Source: Branchinecta lynchi
Taxonomy: Eukaryota > Arthropoda > Branchiopoda > Anostraca > Branchinectidae
Assembly (NCBI GenBank): GCA_023053575.1
Contig: JAKZAP010000009.1
Location: 21,991,869-22,055,868 of the forward strand
Reading direction: 5' to 3'
Length of the DNA: 64,000 nucleotides
The translations under genes were made by a program, and so were the position numbers. Under the pieces are notes generated by a model. That model saw nothing but the letters and a program-made list of their open reading frames with translations. It was not told the DNA's origin and did not search any database. How positions within the stretch are numbered: position 1 is the stretch's first letter; the number at the start of each line of letters is the position of its first letter. Below, one piece after another: positions 54,611-64,000 of the stretch.

Positions 54611-55074
54611 CAGAGGTGGGCGAATCCGACCATGAAAGGATTCGAATCCGAATCCGAATCCAGGGCTAGGCACGAATCCGATTCCGAATCCACCATTTCA
54701 TGCTGAGGATTCGAATCTGGATTCGAATCCGACCTTAACAAAAATCAAATCATGTACATAGTTTATGGTTTAAAAATCAGAGGTGATAAAAGGCACTGAT
54801 ATCTAAGGTATCAGATAACGTGCTACGTTACTCAGGATGGTAGGAGGTAGAGACCTAAAAGTTGGAATGCCTAGGGAAACTGTGTAAAAAATTGGGAAAA
54901 CGGAAACTGGAAGGATGAAGTCTAGGAATTTGAGCGGACTCGCAAAGTTTGGAATCCGAGTCCGAATCGGAATCCAGCCTGACAAGCAGAAGATTCGAAT
55001 CCGGATTCGAATCCGGCCAAAAGAACCAATCCTGGATTCGAATCCGAATCCGGATTCGGATTCGCCCATCTCTG
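54611..55074. mobile_element. 464 bp hAT-type MITE of GAATCCG/CGGATTC repeats
   Basis: It runs from CAGAGGTGGGCGAATCCG to CGGATTCGCCCATCTCTG with flanks AGTGTAGG and GGCGTAGG (6 of 8 match). Both ends are packed with GATTCGAATCC units, so each arm can pair with itself and with the other. The translated frames give runs of RIRIRI and SDSDSN that are only repeat artefacts. The left end is four bases from the neighbouring mariner-type MITE's TA. Confidence 0.75.
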
Positions 55075-55209
55075 GGCGTAGGTCTAGTGTTTGGAATTCA
55101 CGCGGAAGTGAGAGTGTAGGATGTCTGGCGTCGATGTTGAGATTGTTTTAACAACCGGAAAGACCAGAGCTAGTTCTTTCAAGAGCTTAGGCATAACTTA
55201 GGGGTTTAT

Positions 55210-55505
55210 TGACAGAATGGTCCACCCTACTTACTGTGGTTAGTACGCATGATGTAACAAATTCTGGCTTTTTGGCGTCAAGGCTCGAACGTATTTCCCT
55301 GTTTTCACTAAAATATCGTGCCACGGGCTGATTCGGCCATGGCACGGATTCGTAGTTACCACGCTTACTACGCTCCCGAGCGTGGTAAGTAAATAGTTAT
55401 AATTAGTTACTATTTCGGGAAGGTTGGAGCGGTCAATGTAGTAACTTTTCACGAGGTTGGAACGCAAATAGTACCTAAAAGTTACTATTGTTTGGACTTT
55501 GAGCA
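55210..55505. mobile_element. CACCCTACTTAC MITE, uninterrupted copy
   Basis: TGGTCCACCCTACTTACTG, CGCATGATGTAACAA, AAATATCGTGCCACGG, TACCACGCT..GAGCGTGGTA, GGTTGGAGCGGTCAATGTAG, TTTTCACGAGGTTGGAACG. It shows the empty state of both insertion sites used at 56735-57705. Confidence 0.7.
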
Positions 55506-55617
55506 TTATCGGATGAAAAGAAATCATATTTTAATCAATTCTTTTATTTATCCACAATATATCTTACTTGTTTAGTAATAGCCCTGCGTGTATCTTAATT
55601 AAAGTTTCTAAATGAAA

Positions 55618-56515
55618 ACAGGACCTAAGGTTTCGATGGGATCCGGAGAATCTAATATTTGATCCAGACAATTGGGTCTTGTCTTCACCAGGCCAATCAT
55701 CTGAGAAAACCATGTTCAGGTATGCCTCTATCAGGTCTATCTATTCTGACGATACTGACCGAAACTTCCTGCTTTAAATATACTTCTGCCAAATTTCCGG
55801 TTTCGGCCGAATTCAGAGTGAACTACTTGTCCAGCAAAAAAATAGAATTCAGAAACGAATTCCGCGTATCTCCTTATCCCTATAGAGAACATCTAATCAA
55901 CTTCAGATCAAACTTTAACTTACAACAAAATTTCCGGTTTCAACCGGATTCCGGACGAATTAATGTCCGGGTAAAAAATGATTGTGATATACAGACTCAG
56001 CGTCTCTTCTTAGCCCCATTTGACATCTAATACAACTTCGAATAAAACTTTTGCTTTTAAAATTTTTCCGCTTTTGGTCGGATTCCGGGCTAACTAGTTG
56101 TCGGGGTGGAAAATTATTCTCATATAAGTTTTCAGCATGTCTTCTTACCCCTAAATCGAACATCTAATAAACTTCAAATAAAACTTTTACTTTTTACCAA
56201 CTTTCCGGTTTTTGCCGGATTCTGGACGAACTACTTGTCCGGCGAAAATATAGTTTTCATTATCTTGTTTAGCACATCTTCTTACCCCATAATTGAATAT
56301 CACATTAGCTGCTTAAAAATATTTTGATCGCCCCTTAATTTGAACCTCCTCTCCCACCCCTAAATGTAGGGCTACAGAGCCCATCTACGAACTTCACCTT
56401 ACCCTTGACCCAAAGAATCTTGACACCAAGTTTCATCAAAATATCCCATCCCTTCGATAATTATCATGCTGACGGATTGACGAACAGACGGACAACTTTT
56501 GTGATGTCATAGGGC
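55618..56515 (+). mobile_element. GGGATCCC-family element with three to four core units
   Basis: The left end ACCTAAGGTTTCGATGGGAT has lost CAAGA. Core units fall near 55797, 55932, 56065 and 56203 (about 135 bp period). CCTCTCCCACCCC, CACCAAGTTTCATCA and a short GACGGATTGACGAACAGACG follow. The last palindrome is gone. Confidence 0.7.
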
Positions 56516-56786
56516 CATCAAGGTCAAAAGATATATTAAAATAATGGGCTAAAAACTGAAAGTCAGCTACGATATTTGACAGTGATATTTTCGCCGTTCT
56601 TGGCAAGGGTTGACGAGATTGAAATCGCGCGGCTTGCCTGCGATTTTCGTCATGTCGGGACGTCGTCCATATTATGAATGTTAATGTTACTGCGAGAAAC
56701 CTATTGTGGAACACAAATGAGTAACTCACAAAGAGCGTGTTCAAACCTACTTACCGTAGTAATACGCATGACCTCACGATTACTAG

Positions 56787-57306
56787 GGGATGTTTTCGCG
56801 TGGATGGCTGTAGAGCTGAACGTGTGATCCTGTCCACGCGAAAATGAGAAAATTGATCGGGCCTTAACCGGCTGAGGAAGATGGTTCCGTCCACGCGAAA
56901 ATGCCCATTAAGCTGGATGGGAGCAAATGGGTGGGAAGGTCCATACAACATCCCCGTTCATGGCCCATTTACACACTGCATAAAATCCGAGCGTATTTTA
57001 CGCTTGTTTTGAGCTTGAAAAAAATTCTAGTAATACGGTCGTATTTAGAAACAAAACGGACCGATTTCTCAGATACGTCCGTATTGCTAGAAATGTTTTC
57101 AAGCTCGAAACGTGCTTAAAATACGCTCGGATTTCAAAATACCCTCGGATTTTACGCAGTGTGTAAACCCACCATCAGCTCTGTGCTACCCTCGGAGCGG
57201 TCTTGAACGGGAGGCGTCCGTTGAGCTCGATGGCCCGTTCACCTTTTCAAATCTCCGTCGAGCTGGACGGGAGGTCGACGGGACCAGAGCCATCCACGCG
57301 AAAATG
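56787..57306. mobile_element. Foldback element with TTTTCGCGTGGATGGCT ends
   Basis: GGATGTTTTCGCGTGGATGG at the left and AGCCATCCACGCGAAAATGT at the right are inverted. CCACGCGAAAATG also recurs at 56835 and 56892, so the arms carry repeated subterminal motifs. It holds the element at 56957-57175. Confidence 0.65.
56957..57175. mobile_element. ~220 bp foldback MITE with TTTACACACTGCGTAAAATCC ends
   Basis: CATTTACACACTGCATAAAA and TTTTACGCAGTGTGTAAACC are inverted. Inner mirrored blocks are AATACGGTCGTATTTAG and GAGCTTGAAAAAAATTC. It is related to 17565-17935. Confidence 0.7.
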
Positions 57307-57472
57307 TCCAGCCTGATGTCAAGAACACAATTTTATACTTTCGGCAAAAATATCGTGACGAGGGCTGGTTGGACCAATTACGTCTCTGATATCGTAGTTA
57401 CCACGCTGGCTACGCTCACGAGCGTGGTAAGCAAATAGTTACCAGTAGTTGCTGTTTCGAGAAGGTCGGAAC

Positions 57473-57636
57473 CAGACCCGTATCAAAGAATTTATTTCGG
57501 GGGGGGGGGGGGGGGGTGCCTGCGGATTGGACAAGAAAGACATAGATCATAAGCACATGAAAAATTATTATTTTTGTATGTTTTGGGGAGGAGGGGGGGG
57601 GGTGGTGAACCCCCCCCCCCCCTGGATACAGTCTTG
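57473..57636. mobile_element. 164 bp hAT-type MITE with G and C tracts
   Basis: CAGACCCGTATCA and GGATACAGTCTTG are inverted (CAnGACnGTATC), and the flanks GTCGGAAC (57465-57472) and GTTGGAAC (57637-57644) differ by one base. A 19-base G run follows the left end and a 14-base C run precedes the right end, which would pair as a stem. Confidence 0.75.
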
Positions 57637-57769
57637 GTTGGAACGGTCTGCGTAGTAATTTTTCACGAGGTTGGAACGGAGATAGTAACTATTGTTAGTA
57701 GGGTGAAACACGGTCGGAATAATTCAGTAGCCTCCATCCAAATACAACACGCGTTTTTATGTAAATATT

Positions 57770-57980
57770 TAATTTCTCTTCAAACTTTAGGCTATTGGAA
57801 ATAAATTTGATTTATTGATTGATTTTTGTATTTTGTATACATTTTATTCCTCTTCTAGATCTAAGCTATTTTGAAAAAAAAATTGACTGATTGATTGATT
57901 TTTGTATCTTGTATAAATTGTATTCCTCATCTATAGCTTTTAGCTATTTGGAAATAAATTTGATCGATTGATTTCAGTTC
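57770..57980 (+). repeat. Three successive LINE 3' tails of the TTGATT type
   Basis: TAGGCTATTGGAAATAAATTTGATT, TCTAAGCTATTTTGAAAAAA with TTGACTGATTGATTGATT, and TTTAGCTATTTGGAAATAAA with TTGATCGATTGATT, about 75 bp apart. They match the end of the LINE at 30475-31479. They may be tail-on-tail insertions or a tandem expansion of the 3' end. Confidence 0.7.
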
Positions 57981-58000
57981 AAGAATTTTTTTTTTCCTAG

Positions 58001-58163
58001 CCGAATAGATGATGCAGTCGAATGTGTTCAGGTTCGTTTCCATCTGGCGGTTCGGGATCTCCTGCTGCTCCTCTATCCTAAGGAATGTCTGCTGATGGAC
58101 CTAGTTTTGGGGCAAACTATAGGAATTATATCATTGGACCGCAATGCTTCTCCCTTCAGTATG
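58001..58163 (+). CDS. WDR11: WDR11, propeller exon with LLLLYPKE motif
   Basis: The 163 bp exon sits between TTTTTCCTAG and ATG|GTAAGA, phase 2 to phase 0. With the split Ser it encodes RIDDAVECVQVRFHLAVRDL, LLLLYPKECLLMDLVLGQTI, then GIISLDRNASPFSM. (L/M)LLLYPxExLxxDLxxxQTxGxIxxxR is a strong WDR11 signature. The next exon was not found in 58164-64000, so the gene continues off the right edge. The total seen is about 252 codons, roughly a fifth of a WDR11 protein. Confidence 0.85.
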
Positions 58164-58241
58164 GTAAGAGTCGAAAGGCTTTTTTCCGTAACACAGTTCT
58201 GGGCTTATACTTCATTTATTTCTGGTAATTTCTTGTAAGTA

Positions 58242-58657
58242 GAGGCGTATTCTCGCCGTTCCCCGAGGACTCCTCTGGGAATCAAAGCGAACGGCGAGAA
58301 TAGAGGGAGTCACTCCACGCGGACTCCGCGGACAGAAACAGCGAGAACACGGGGAATGCTTCCAGCATGGATTTTGTTCGAAAAATAGATATGCAGTTGA
58401 TGAAATTAGTCTGGAGCCACTTTATTTTTGGTTTTGTTTATTCTGATTATTTTTAATTAATTTTACATTGCGCCAACACCAGCAAAAATTGATTCCCCTC
58501 CGAATCTGAAAGGGAGTCATATTTGATGATGGTGATGATAATCAGAGCATTCCCCGTCCGTGCGGACTCGCGAGAATACGGGGAGTGAGTCCCCAGGACA
58601 AACAAAAACGCGGGGAATCCTCAAGTGGAGTCCACGCGGAACGGCGAGAGTACGCCT
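58242..58657. mobile_element. 416 bp MITE with AGGCGTATTCTCGCCGTTCC ends, second copy
   Basis: GAGGCGTATTCTCGCCGTTC and GAACGGCGAGAGTACGCCT are inverted with TA outside both. Same length as 22601-23016 and in opposite orientation. Central AT-rich DNA (TTAATTAATTTTACATTGCG) is shared. Confidence 0.8.
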
Positions 58658-58664
58658 TAGGCGC

Positions 58665-59275
58665 GTTTGTTGCACTCCGGGCTGTCTCTGGTGTTTAGTC
58701 ACCAGTGTCCGGTTCTTCTCTTATAACGCGTTTTTTGGTTAACTTGTGAGTAGTAGTAGTAGTAGTAGTAGTAGAACAGTTTTATTGAAAATTAACATTT
58801 TGTTTTCAGTAGCACAACAAAAGCGGGGCTTGCGAGGCTGTGCTAACTTGTAGGAGATACAAAAAAAAAGAGAAGAGAGAGTATGGAGAATGAGACCATG
58901 TACCGATACAAAAACAAAACAAAAACATTAAGGAAAAACATTACCTTACGTGACCCCCAAACAACAAAACACAACAAACGAAAATGATATAAATCTTACA
59001 TAAAACAAACCTGAAAGAAAAAGTTATTGAATCAGTTTCGAAGGTATACCGCTGAGCAACTCCGTACGTAGTTGTCGAGTTGATGAAAACTGGCTAACTT
59101 CTCGCTGAAGCCGGGCTCCCGAACAGGTTCCGGTTAGTCCGCACCGGTGAGATAACAGCGGACACTGGTTAGTTCAAAAACGGGTTATAAGACTGGTGAG
59201 TAGTCACCGGTGAATGCAAAAACGGCTTTAAGAAAAACCGGAGACCACCGGTGAGAACTCCCGTAACAAAGAACG
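58665..59275. mobile_element. CACCGGTGTCCGG foldback element with inserted retroelement-like DNA
   Basis: Left (58665-58755): GTTGCACTCCGGGCTGTC, GTCACCAGTGTCCGGTTC, TAACGCGTTTTTTGG. Right (59125-59275): inverted GTGAGATAACAGCGGACACTGG, CAAAAACGGGTTATAAG, then GTCACCGGTGAATGC. A (GTA)n microsatellite at 58748-58772 and AT-rich DNA lie in the middle. The left part is shared with 17430-17560. Confidence 0.55.
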
Positions 59276-59284
59276 CAGCTAGTG

Positions 59285-59390
59285 TATTAGTTAAATTGTT
59301 TCTTGTGTGTCTGTGTATTTTGTAAATTTGTATTCCTTTTCTAGCTTTTAGCTATTCGGATTAAACTTGATTGATTCATTGATTGAATAC
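59285..59390 (+). repeat. LINE 3' tail of the TTGATT type
   Basis: TTGTATTCCTTTTCTAGCTT then TTAGCTATTCGGATTAAACTTG and ATTGATTCATTGATTGA, like 30475-31479. Confidence 0.65.
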
Positions 59391-59396
59391 CTCTGA

Positions 59397-60160
59397 GTCT
59401 TTTTCGCGGAAACACTATTGTGTGCCACAGAGTCGAGCCACATGTTTAAACTTGCGGAAACGCCGTTTTTTCATTTTTCCGGCGGTAATTTCAAATGCCA
59501 GTAAATCTCAATAAAATGGAACTCCAGTCTTACGTCCTTTCTATTCCGTATAAAAAGCATCCTCAGTTTTAGGTCTATTTGCATGAAAAAGTAGTTAATT
59601 TTATTGTTTAGACACTATTTTGCTGCTTAATTTTGATTTCCGCCAGAATCGAGCCACAAAATCGACAATCACCTCGCCTGTTGTTTACCGAATTTGAGCA
59701 ACAGATCGAGCCAGGAAAATCTTGTTGGTCGCGAAAACAGACTTGTGGGCCACACGAAAGACCGTGGAAATACACATGTTTAAACTTGCGGAAACGCCGT
59801 TTTTTCAATTTTCGGGCGGTAATTTCAAATGCCCGTAAATCTCAATAAATAGAACTCCAGTCTTACGTCCTTACTATTCTGTATAAAAAGCATCCTCTTT
59901 CAAGTCTATTTGCATGAAAAAGTAGTTAATTTTATTGTTTAGACACTATTTTGCTGCTTAATTTTGATTTCCGCCAGAATCGAGCCACAAAATCGACAAT
60001 CAGCTCGCCTGTTGTTTTTGAGCCACATATCGAGCCACGAAAATCTTGTTGGTCGCGAAAACAGACTTGTGGGCCACACGAAAGACCGTGGAAACACTCT
60101 TTTCGAGCCACAGTCGACCCACAGACCTTTTTTGGGAGCAAGAAAAACGCCTTAAAACAT
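59397..60160. mobile_element. CGAGCCACA MITE with a 334 bp internal tandem duplication
   Basis: CATGTTTAAACTTGCGGAAA starts at 59441 and again at 59775. Each unit has AATTTCAAATGCC, GTAAATCTCAATAAA, GACACTATTTTGCTGC and AGAATCGAGCCACAAAATCG. It closes with GAAAAACGCCTTAA, the same right end as 19853-20347. The open frames on both strands are repeat shadows. Confidence 0.75.
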
Positions 60161-60843
60161 TTTTGTTATCTCCCCTTACTCTTTGGGGGTCTTCATTCGC
60201 TTTTGTCCCCGACGGCAGGCAGAGTACTGTTTGTGGTGAGTGATTTGTAATGTCAGGTTCCGTATGAGTTGTTCGTAACTTAAAGTTTAAAGGACACCTG
60301 AATGAAGAGTACCAAGTATCGTCCCTATCTGTATGACTTCCGTTAACATTGCCTGCAGAAAACCCAATCCAAATACGAAATAGTGTTTCCAGGCTATGAT
60401 TTTTGCTCCATTTTGTATCTGTCCTTATTTCAGTACCGAACAATTTTAGAAATGAACAAATGTGTCCAATCAACCCTTCTTCTGGAATATTTTTTAACCA
60501 GTTAAGCCCAAACGTATATCTAGAAGAAATTCCAAGACGATCCGGCCAGCGCTGTACAAGATTTGAATGAATTGCGCTTTTTGTCTTGGAGCCTGCATGT
60601 TCAAACTTCCAGAAACGAACATCCCTATTTTTGAAAACGTCCCGCTCAGGAGAAGAATGCTCTCCGTGGCTATGTCTGTAAATGCATTCTCCATGGTGTG
60701 TTCAAGTATGGTTTCATCGTTCAGGCGTCCTTTAACCGAAAAGGGCCGAAATAGGATGATGCAGTTACCATCACTTATACTTAAATTGGCTCGAAGACCG
60801 GATGAAATGTGCTACTTCATTGTTCCGCTATTCACGAATCATC
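60161..60843 (-). other. Unidentified, possibly coding remnant
   Basis: The minus strand around 60800-60494 is open and reads GNCIILFRPFSVKGRLNDET, then MENAFTDIATESILLLSGTF and LNMQAPRQKAQFIQILYSAG. Composition looks more protein-like than other chance frames here, but I recognise no family and see no clear splice sites. It could be a decayed transposon ORF. Confidence 0.25.
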
Positions 60844-61080
60844 GATTTTCAAATAGTGGAATTTCCGTGGGATTTGTGGTACCTCGATGTGCTTGAATTT
60901 TGTTGTATGTCTTACGAGAAAGATTTATGATTTCTTTTTTGTTCAGGCACAAAGCAAATTTCACCAATCTCAGCACTGACCACTGAAAAGCCGCGTTTAC
61001 GTTGAGATTAAAATTTCCCGCGTCAAAGTAGAATTTACGCTGTGGGGAAGGCCGCAGATATTCTAAAAAAAAAAAAAAAA
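60844..61080. repeat. Dispersed repeat shared with 52816-53110
   Basis: Starts AATAGTGGAATTTCCGTGGG and ends GCAGATATTCT followed by an A tract; block order as in the other copy. Confidence 0.55.
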
Positions 61081-61164
61081 TACCTTTGCCCAATCAAAGT
61101 AATTCAGTGTATTTAACTTAAATGACACAAAAATAAGTTGGCTCTTCAGTTGAACTTTAAGGTG

Positions 61165-61260
61165 TTTCTCCGTGGCATATTTGTGTATCACACAGTTCCG
61201 AGTGTTTTTCCGTAACGCATGTTTAAGAATGTGTGGGACATGTGTGCCGCGGAAAAAACG
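61165..61260. mobile_element. ~95 bp MITE, short relative of the CGAGCCACA family
   Basis: TTAAGGTGTTTCTCCGTGGC and GCCGCGGAAAAAACGCCCC are inverted. TTGTGTATCACACAG and TTTTTCCGTAACGC are inside. Confidence 0.55.
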
Positions 61261-61269
61261 CCCCATGTT

Positions 61270-61698
61270 GAAATAATTCAAGTCATTGTATTATGGGACA
61301 TTTTTCCAATCGTAAAGAATTGAAAACATATTTGACGGTGCAAAACGGATATGTCAGCTAGATTTTATTGGAGCTATATTTCGGGCCAAGTTTATTTTCC
61401 AGTTTGAGCGGCTTGAGCCTGAAGAGGACCCTTGCCAAGAAGGGCCGAAATATAGCTCCAATAAAATGTAGCTGACTTATCCGTTTTGCACCGTCAAATA
61501 TGATTCGCAGTCAGCTTGGGCTGAAGTACTATCTAACTGAAAACAATTGGAAACGATCGTAAACAATTGTTTTTTTACTTCCGACTTTTACTTCCGACTT
61601 TTTAATCGAAAAAACAATTGTTTACGATCGTTTCCAATTGTTTCCAGTTGTTTACGATTGGAAACATGTCCCAGAATACAATGACTTGAATTATTTCC
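61270..61698. mobile_element. 429 bp compound foldback
   Basis: The outer ends GAAATAATTCAAGTCATTG and CAATGACTTGAATTATTTC are perfect inverts, followed by TATTATGGGACATTTTTCC on the left and its near mirror on the right. Inside, TTGACGGTGCAAAACGGAT through GGAGCTATATTTCGGG (61331-61385) is mirrored at 61440-61502. A third inverted pair, CAATTGGAAACGATCGTAAA and its mirror, spans about 61543-61645. Confidence 0.75.
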
Positions 61699-61857
61699 AT
61701 ACTTGGGGGGGGGGGGGGGCCTTTAGTCTTCTTCTCTTTTTTGCCAACCAATCCATCAATTAATCTGTTGAAGCCCAATGGCGTACAGCAAGGAAAGGCA
61801 GTCAAGTTATTTGACCTCGGAAAAGCGGATAAAACTAAGTTCTTGCGAACTGCATGC

Positions 61858-62238
61858 TTTAAAAGACCCCTCGCACTATTTACTCTTCAACTTACAGTAT
61901 TTTAAAATATTTGAATACTTTAAAACTAGGCTGTGCTTTCAAGAAATAACCCACGCTTTTGGCTGTGTTAAGCATTTTCCGAGACCCGTTGATTTGTAGC
62001 GAAAACAGGGAAACAATTTACATAACCGGTTTTTCTGATGGAAAAACTTCTCGCAGACGACCGTCTACAGCGTAATACACATCGAAGGTAGCAAAACATG
62101 GCAAGTGAGAAAATCTGCGTGGTTTTGTCAGAGGTACTAGAATGTGCCGTACCAAATTGGGGCCTTCGGGCTTAGAAATATATGGAGTGATTATGGAAAT
62201 AGATTACGTTAGTATTATAGGTAAGACAGGTCCTTTAA
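61858..62238 (-). mobile_element. TTTAAAGGACC MITE, uninterrupted, inverted
   Basis: TTTAAAAGACCCCTCGCACT to AAGACAGGTCCTTTAA, 381 bp. This copy shows the site GATGGAAAAACTTCTC that is interrupted at 34150-35303. Confidence 0.75.
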
Positions 62239-62248
62239 CAGAGTTGTA

Positions 62249-62522
62249 GTATGTTCTCCCTGCTTGCGCGATCCAGTTCCTAGAAGACATCTGATCTCGT
62301 CCTGAGGACATTTGATTGATTTCTTACAGGACTACGACAAACCGTTGCTAAACTTCCAAATTCTTAGGTAAGCGCCTCTTGTACCTCCTCCCATCTGTAT
62401 GGGATATAATTAGAAATTCGAGTCACCTGGCATCCTTCAAGGCTACAGCGAAATCTCAAATGTCCTCAGGACGAGGTCAGATGTCTTATAGGAACTGGAT
62501 CGAGCAAGCAGGGAGAACATAC
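62249..62522. mobile_element. 274 bp inverted-repeat element, ~70 bp arms
   Basis: GTATGTTCTCCCTGCTTGCG through GTCCTGAGGACATTTG at the left is mirrored by CAAATGTCCTCAGGACGAG through AAGCAGGGAGAACATAC at the right. The arms differ at only a few positions. Confidence 0.75.
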
Positions 62523-62538
62523 CGAATCGATTCGGTGT

Positions 62539-63190
62539 TGGAGCCTATAGTATTTCCGTCAGAAGTTAACCTGTCTATTCCATTGGTCAGCTTTGGTTGT
62601 CTTTTTCTCACCACAGAAATTTCCTAAAAATGTCAACAATATACCAAAAGAAAGCCATCTTCTTCTTCATCCTAGGTTCTCTTACGAGATAATAGCGTGC
62701 AAGCTGCGTTGCCAGTACATGATTTTCTGTGATGACCCACACATTTTCTTGGGACTTTGTTACCGTTACGGCTGGTCGTCCGAATTGTGTCTCCGTCACG
62801 TAATCATTGTTTAACCTAGGTACTTGGAAAAATACGAAAGCAAACTGTATGATTGTTTGAAACAAACATAAATTCAATATCTGAAAAACATTTAGTGTTT
62901 AAACAGAGAAGATCTTTGTCTTTTTGGCCTGTTTTTGACTTACAGAAATTGACGTCGACTCTCTTGTACTGTAACGATGCGGGATGCCGTGATTCTATTT
63001 CCGTCACAACAGTGCCTAAATATCTGAATTTAGAAAGATTTATCAGTGAATATGATTTTAAACACACACCTTTCAACAGGTTTAACTATTTTAGACAGGT
63101 TGTGGTGCATCTAAGGTACATCTAAGCTAGAAAACTAATTCCGTCGGGTGCTGACGGAAATAGAAACCGACGGAAATAGTATAGGCTCCA
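62539..63190. mobile_element. 652 bp element with TGGAGCCTATAGTATTTCCG ends
   Basis: TGGAGCCTATAGTATTTCCG and CGGAAATAGTATAGGCTCCA are inverted. TATTTCCGTC-like motifs recur inside, for example near 62995. Opposed frames of 86-90 codons at 62816-63125 show no domain. No target duplication beyond one or two bases is evident. Confidence 0.65.
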
Positions 63191-64000
63191 GTAATTATTT
63201 TGGGATAAGAAAACGTCGAGTACCAGGCAAGCCTCGAAGTCCTAAAGTTACAGACGTTAAAGGAAAGACGTCACGAACTAGTCATGAGTTTCGGGAATAA
63301 AATACTAAACTCCGCTGATCACAGGGACATACTGCCGGATTTCATAGAACAGGAAGACGCAAGGGAAGACGAGCGGTTAAACTTGCTAGTAAACCCGATC
63401 TGAAGCTCCCTCCAGCTCAATCATCTGAGCAATATCTGAAATCTTTTGCGCCTTATTTTATTTGGCATTTATCAATTTAGTCGGTCAGTCATTTATCGGT
63501 TTTATCAGTTGTGACGTGACCAAGTTTATGTTTGTTTTATTAATAATGATTTCATTGTGCTGTTTCTATACGTAGTCGTAAGTATTTGAACCGATGGTTG
63601 AATATTATTGTAACACAAAGAAATTGTAATAATATTCGCAATACTTTATTATGGACCAAATTAAGAAACCAAAATTGTATATTGCATGAAGATTATGTAA
63701 AGTAATAGTATATTATGTAGCCTACTTGTATGTTAGTGAACTTGTATGGACATTTTCCTATGCTAGTTTTCGCAACGAAGAATTTTTGGATGACTAAGTG
63801 AATTTGATGTTGAATTTTTCCTTGCAAAATAATAGTAATGATGCGTGAATAATAATGAGCAGAATGTTTGTTGTATACGAATGAACGTGTATGAATGACA
63901 TGTAGAATAATGTAAAATTAGTGTTCATAGAATATGTAGGACAGAGAAGACTGCCACTAGTGGCCAACAAATCTTTTGGGGCTTTCTTAGCAGGTGTGCT
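63191..64000. other. No recognisable feature
   Basis: AT-rich sequence, presumably WDR11 intron continuing to the next exon. No exon or element is recognised. Confidence 0.35.

Larger units (their letters stand above)
56735..57705. mobile_element. CACCCTACTTAC MITE holding two insertions
   Basis: The outer pieces are 56735-56785, 57312-57472 and 57637-57705, which read in the same order as 55210-55505. The right end TTAGTAGGGTGAAACACG is inverted relative to CGTGTTCAAACCTACTTACC on the left. Confidence 0.7.

Noticed and set aside
54529..55151. Frames with RIRIRI and SDSDSN runs as a repetitive protein
   Set aside because: They are translations of GAATCCG repeats in a MITE and occur on both strands.
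62330..62375. WDR11 exon after TTTCTTACAG
   Set aside because: The frame after the acceptor-like site hits a stop in 12 codons, does not resemble WDR11, and lies inside an inverted-repeat element.

Overview
This window is animal nuclear DNA: AT-rich, with GT-AG introns up to about 15 kb, non-LTR retrotransposons, many short inverted-repeat elements and microsatellites. There is no operon structure, rRNA or CRISPR. The repeat types (elements with ~130 bp core repeats plus an ACGG microsatellite, foldback MITEs, LINEs with TTGATT or ATTC tails) suit a marine invertebrate, but I cannot name the phylum or species.

Two host genes are supported, facing away from each other. On the minus strand, exons at 21468-22214 and 9694-9802 join in phase 0 and look like the N-terminal and pre-RRM parts of a CPEB2/3/4 (Orb2)-like translational regulator. 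Its RNA-binding exons are not visible and probably lie left of position 1. On the plus strand, five exons (33827-33938, 49184-49322, 51896-52054, 53498-53681, 58001-58163) are phase-compatible and encode the first WD40 propeller region of a WDR11 orthologue, about 252 codons. The start exon was not found, and the C-terminal half lies beyond the right edge.

Almost everything else is repeats in introns or between the genes. (1) A family bounded by GGGATCCC palindromes, with 124-138 bp core repeats and an (ACGG)n stretch, has about 14 copies; its layout resembles pearl/CvA and Helentron-associated elements. (2) Several LINE lineages are present, all truncated or frameshifted, at 8.7-9.2, 12.3-12.6, 30.5-31.5, 31.6-33.4, 35.5, 37.3-39.8, 44.1-44.4, 45.6, 48.3-48.9 and 52.5-52.8 kb. 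(3) MITE families with readable ends include hAT-type (8 bp target duplications), a TA-flanked mariner-type, a Harbinger-like insert with TTA duplication, and a family with 3 bp duplications. (4) Satellite-like arrays lie at 36.0-36.8, 40.6-43.3, 45.8-46.2 and 47.2-48.0 kb.

The notable structure is nested insertion. At 30.5-33.7 kb a LINE tail holds a MITE, which holds a second LINE, which holds a GGGATCCC element. At 33.9-35.5 kb a MITE holds a GGGATCCC element. At 38.7-39.8 kb a LINE is split by a 636 bp Harbinger-like MITE. At 56.7-57.7 kb a MITE holds two further elements, one of which holds another. I found no sign of a defence system or gene cluster. The most novel material is the repeat biology.
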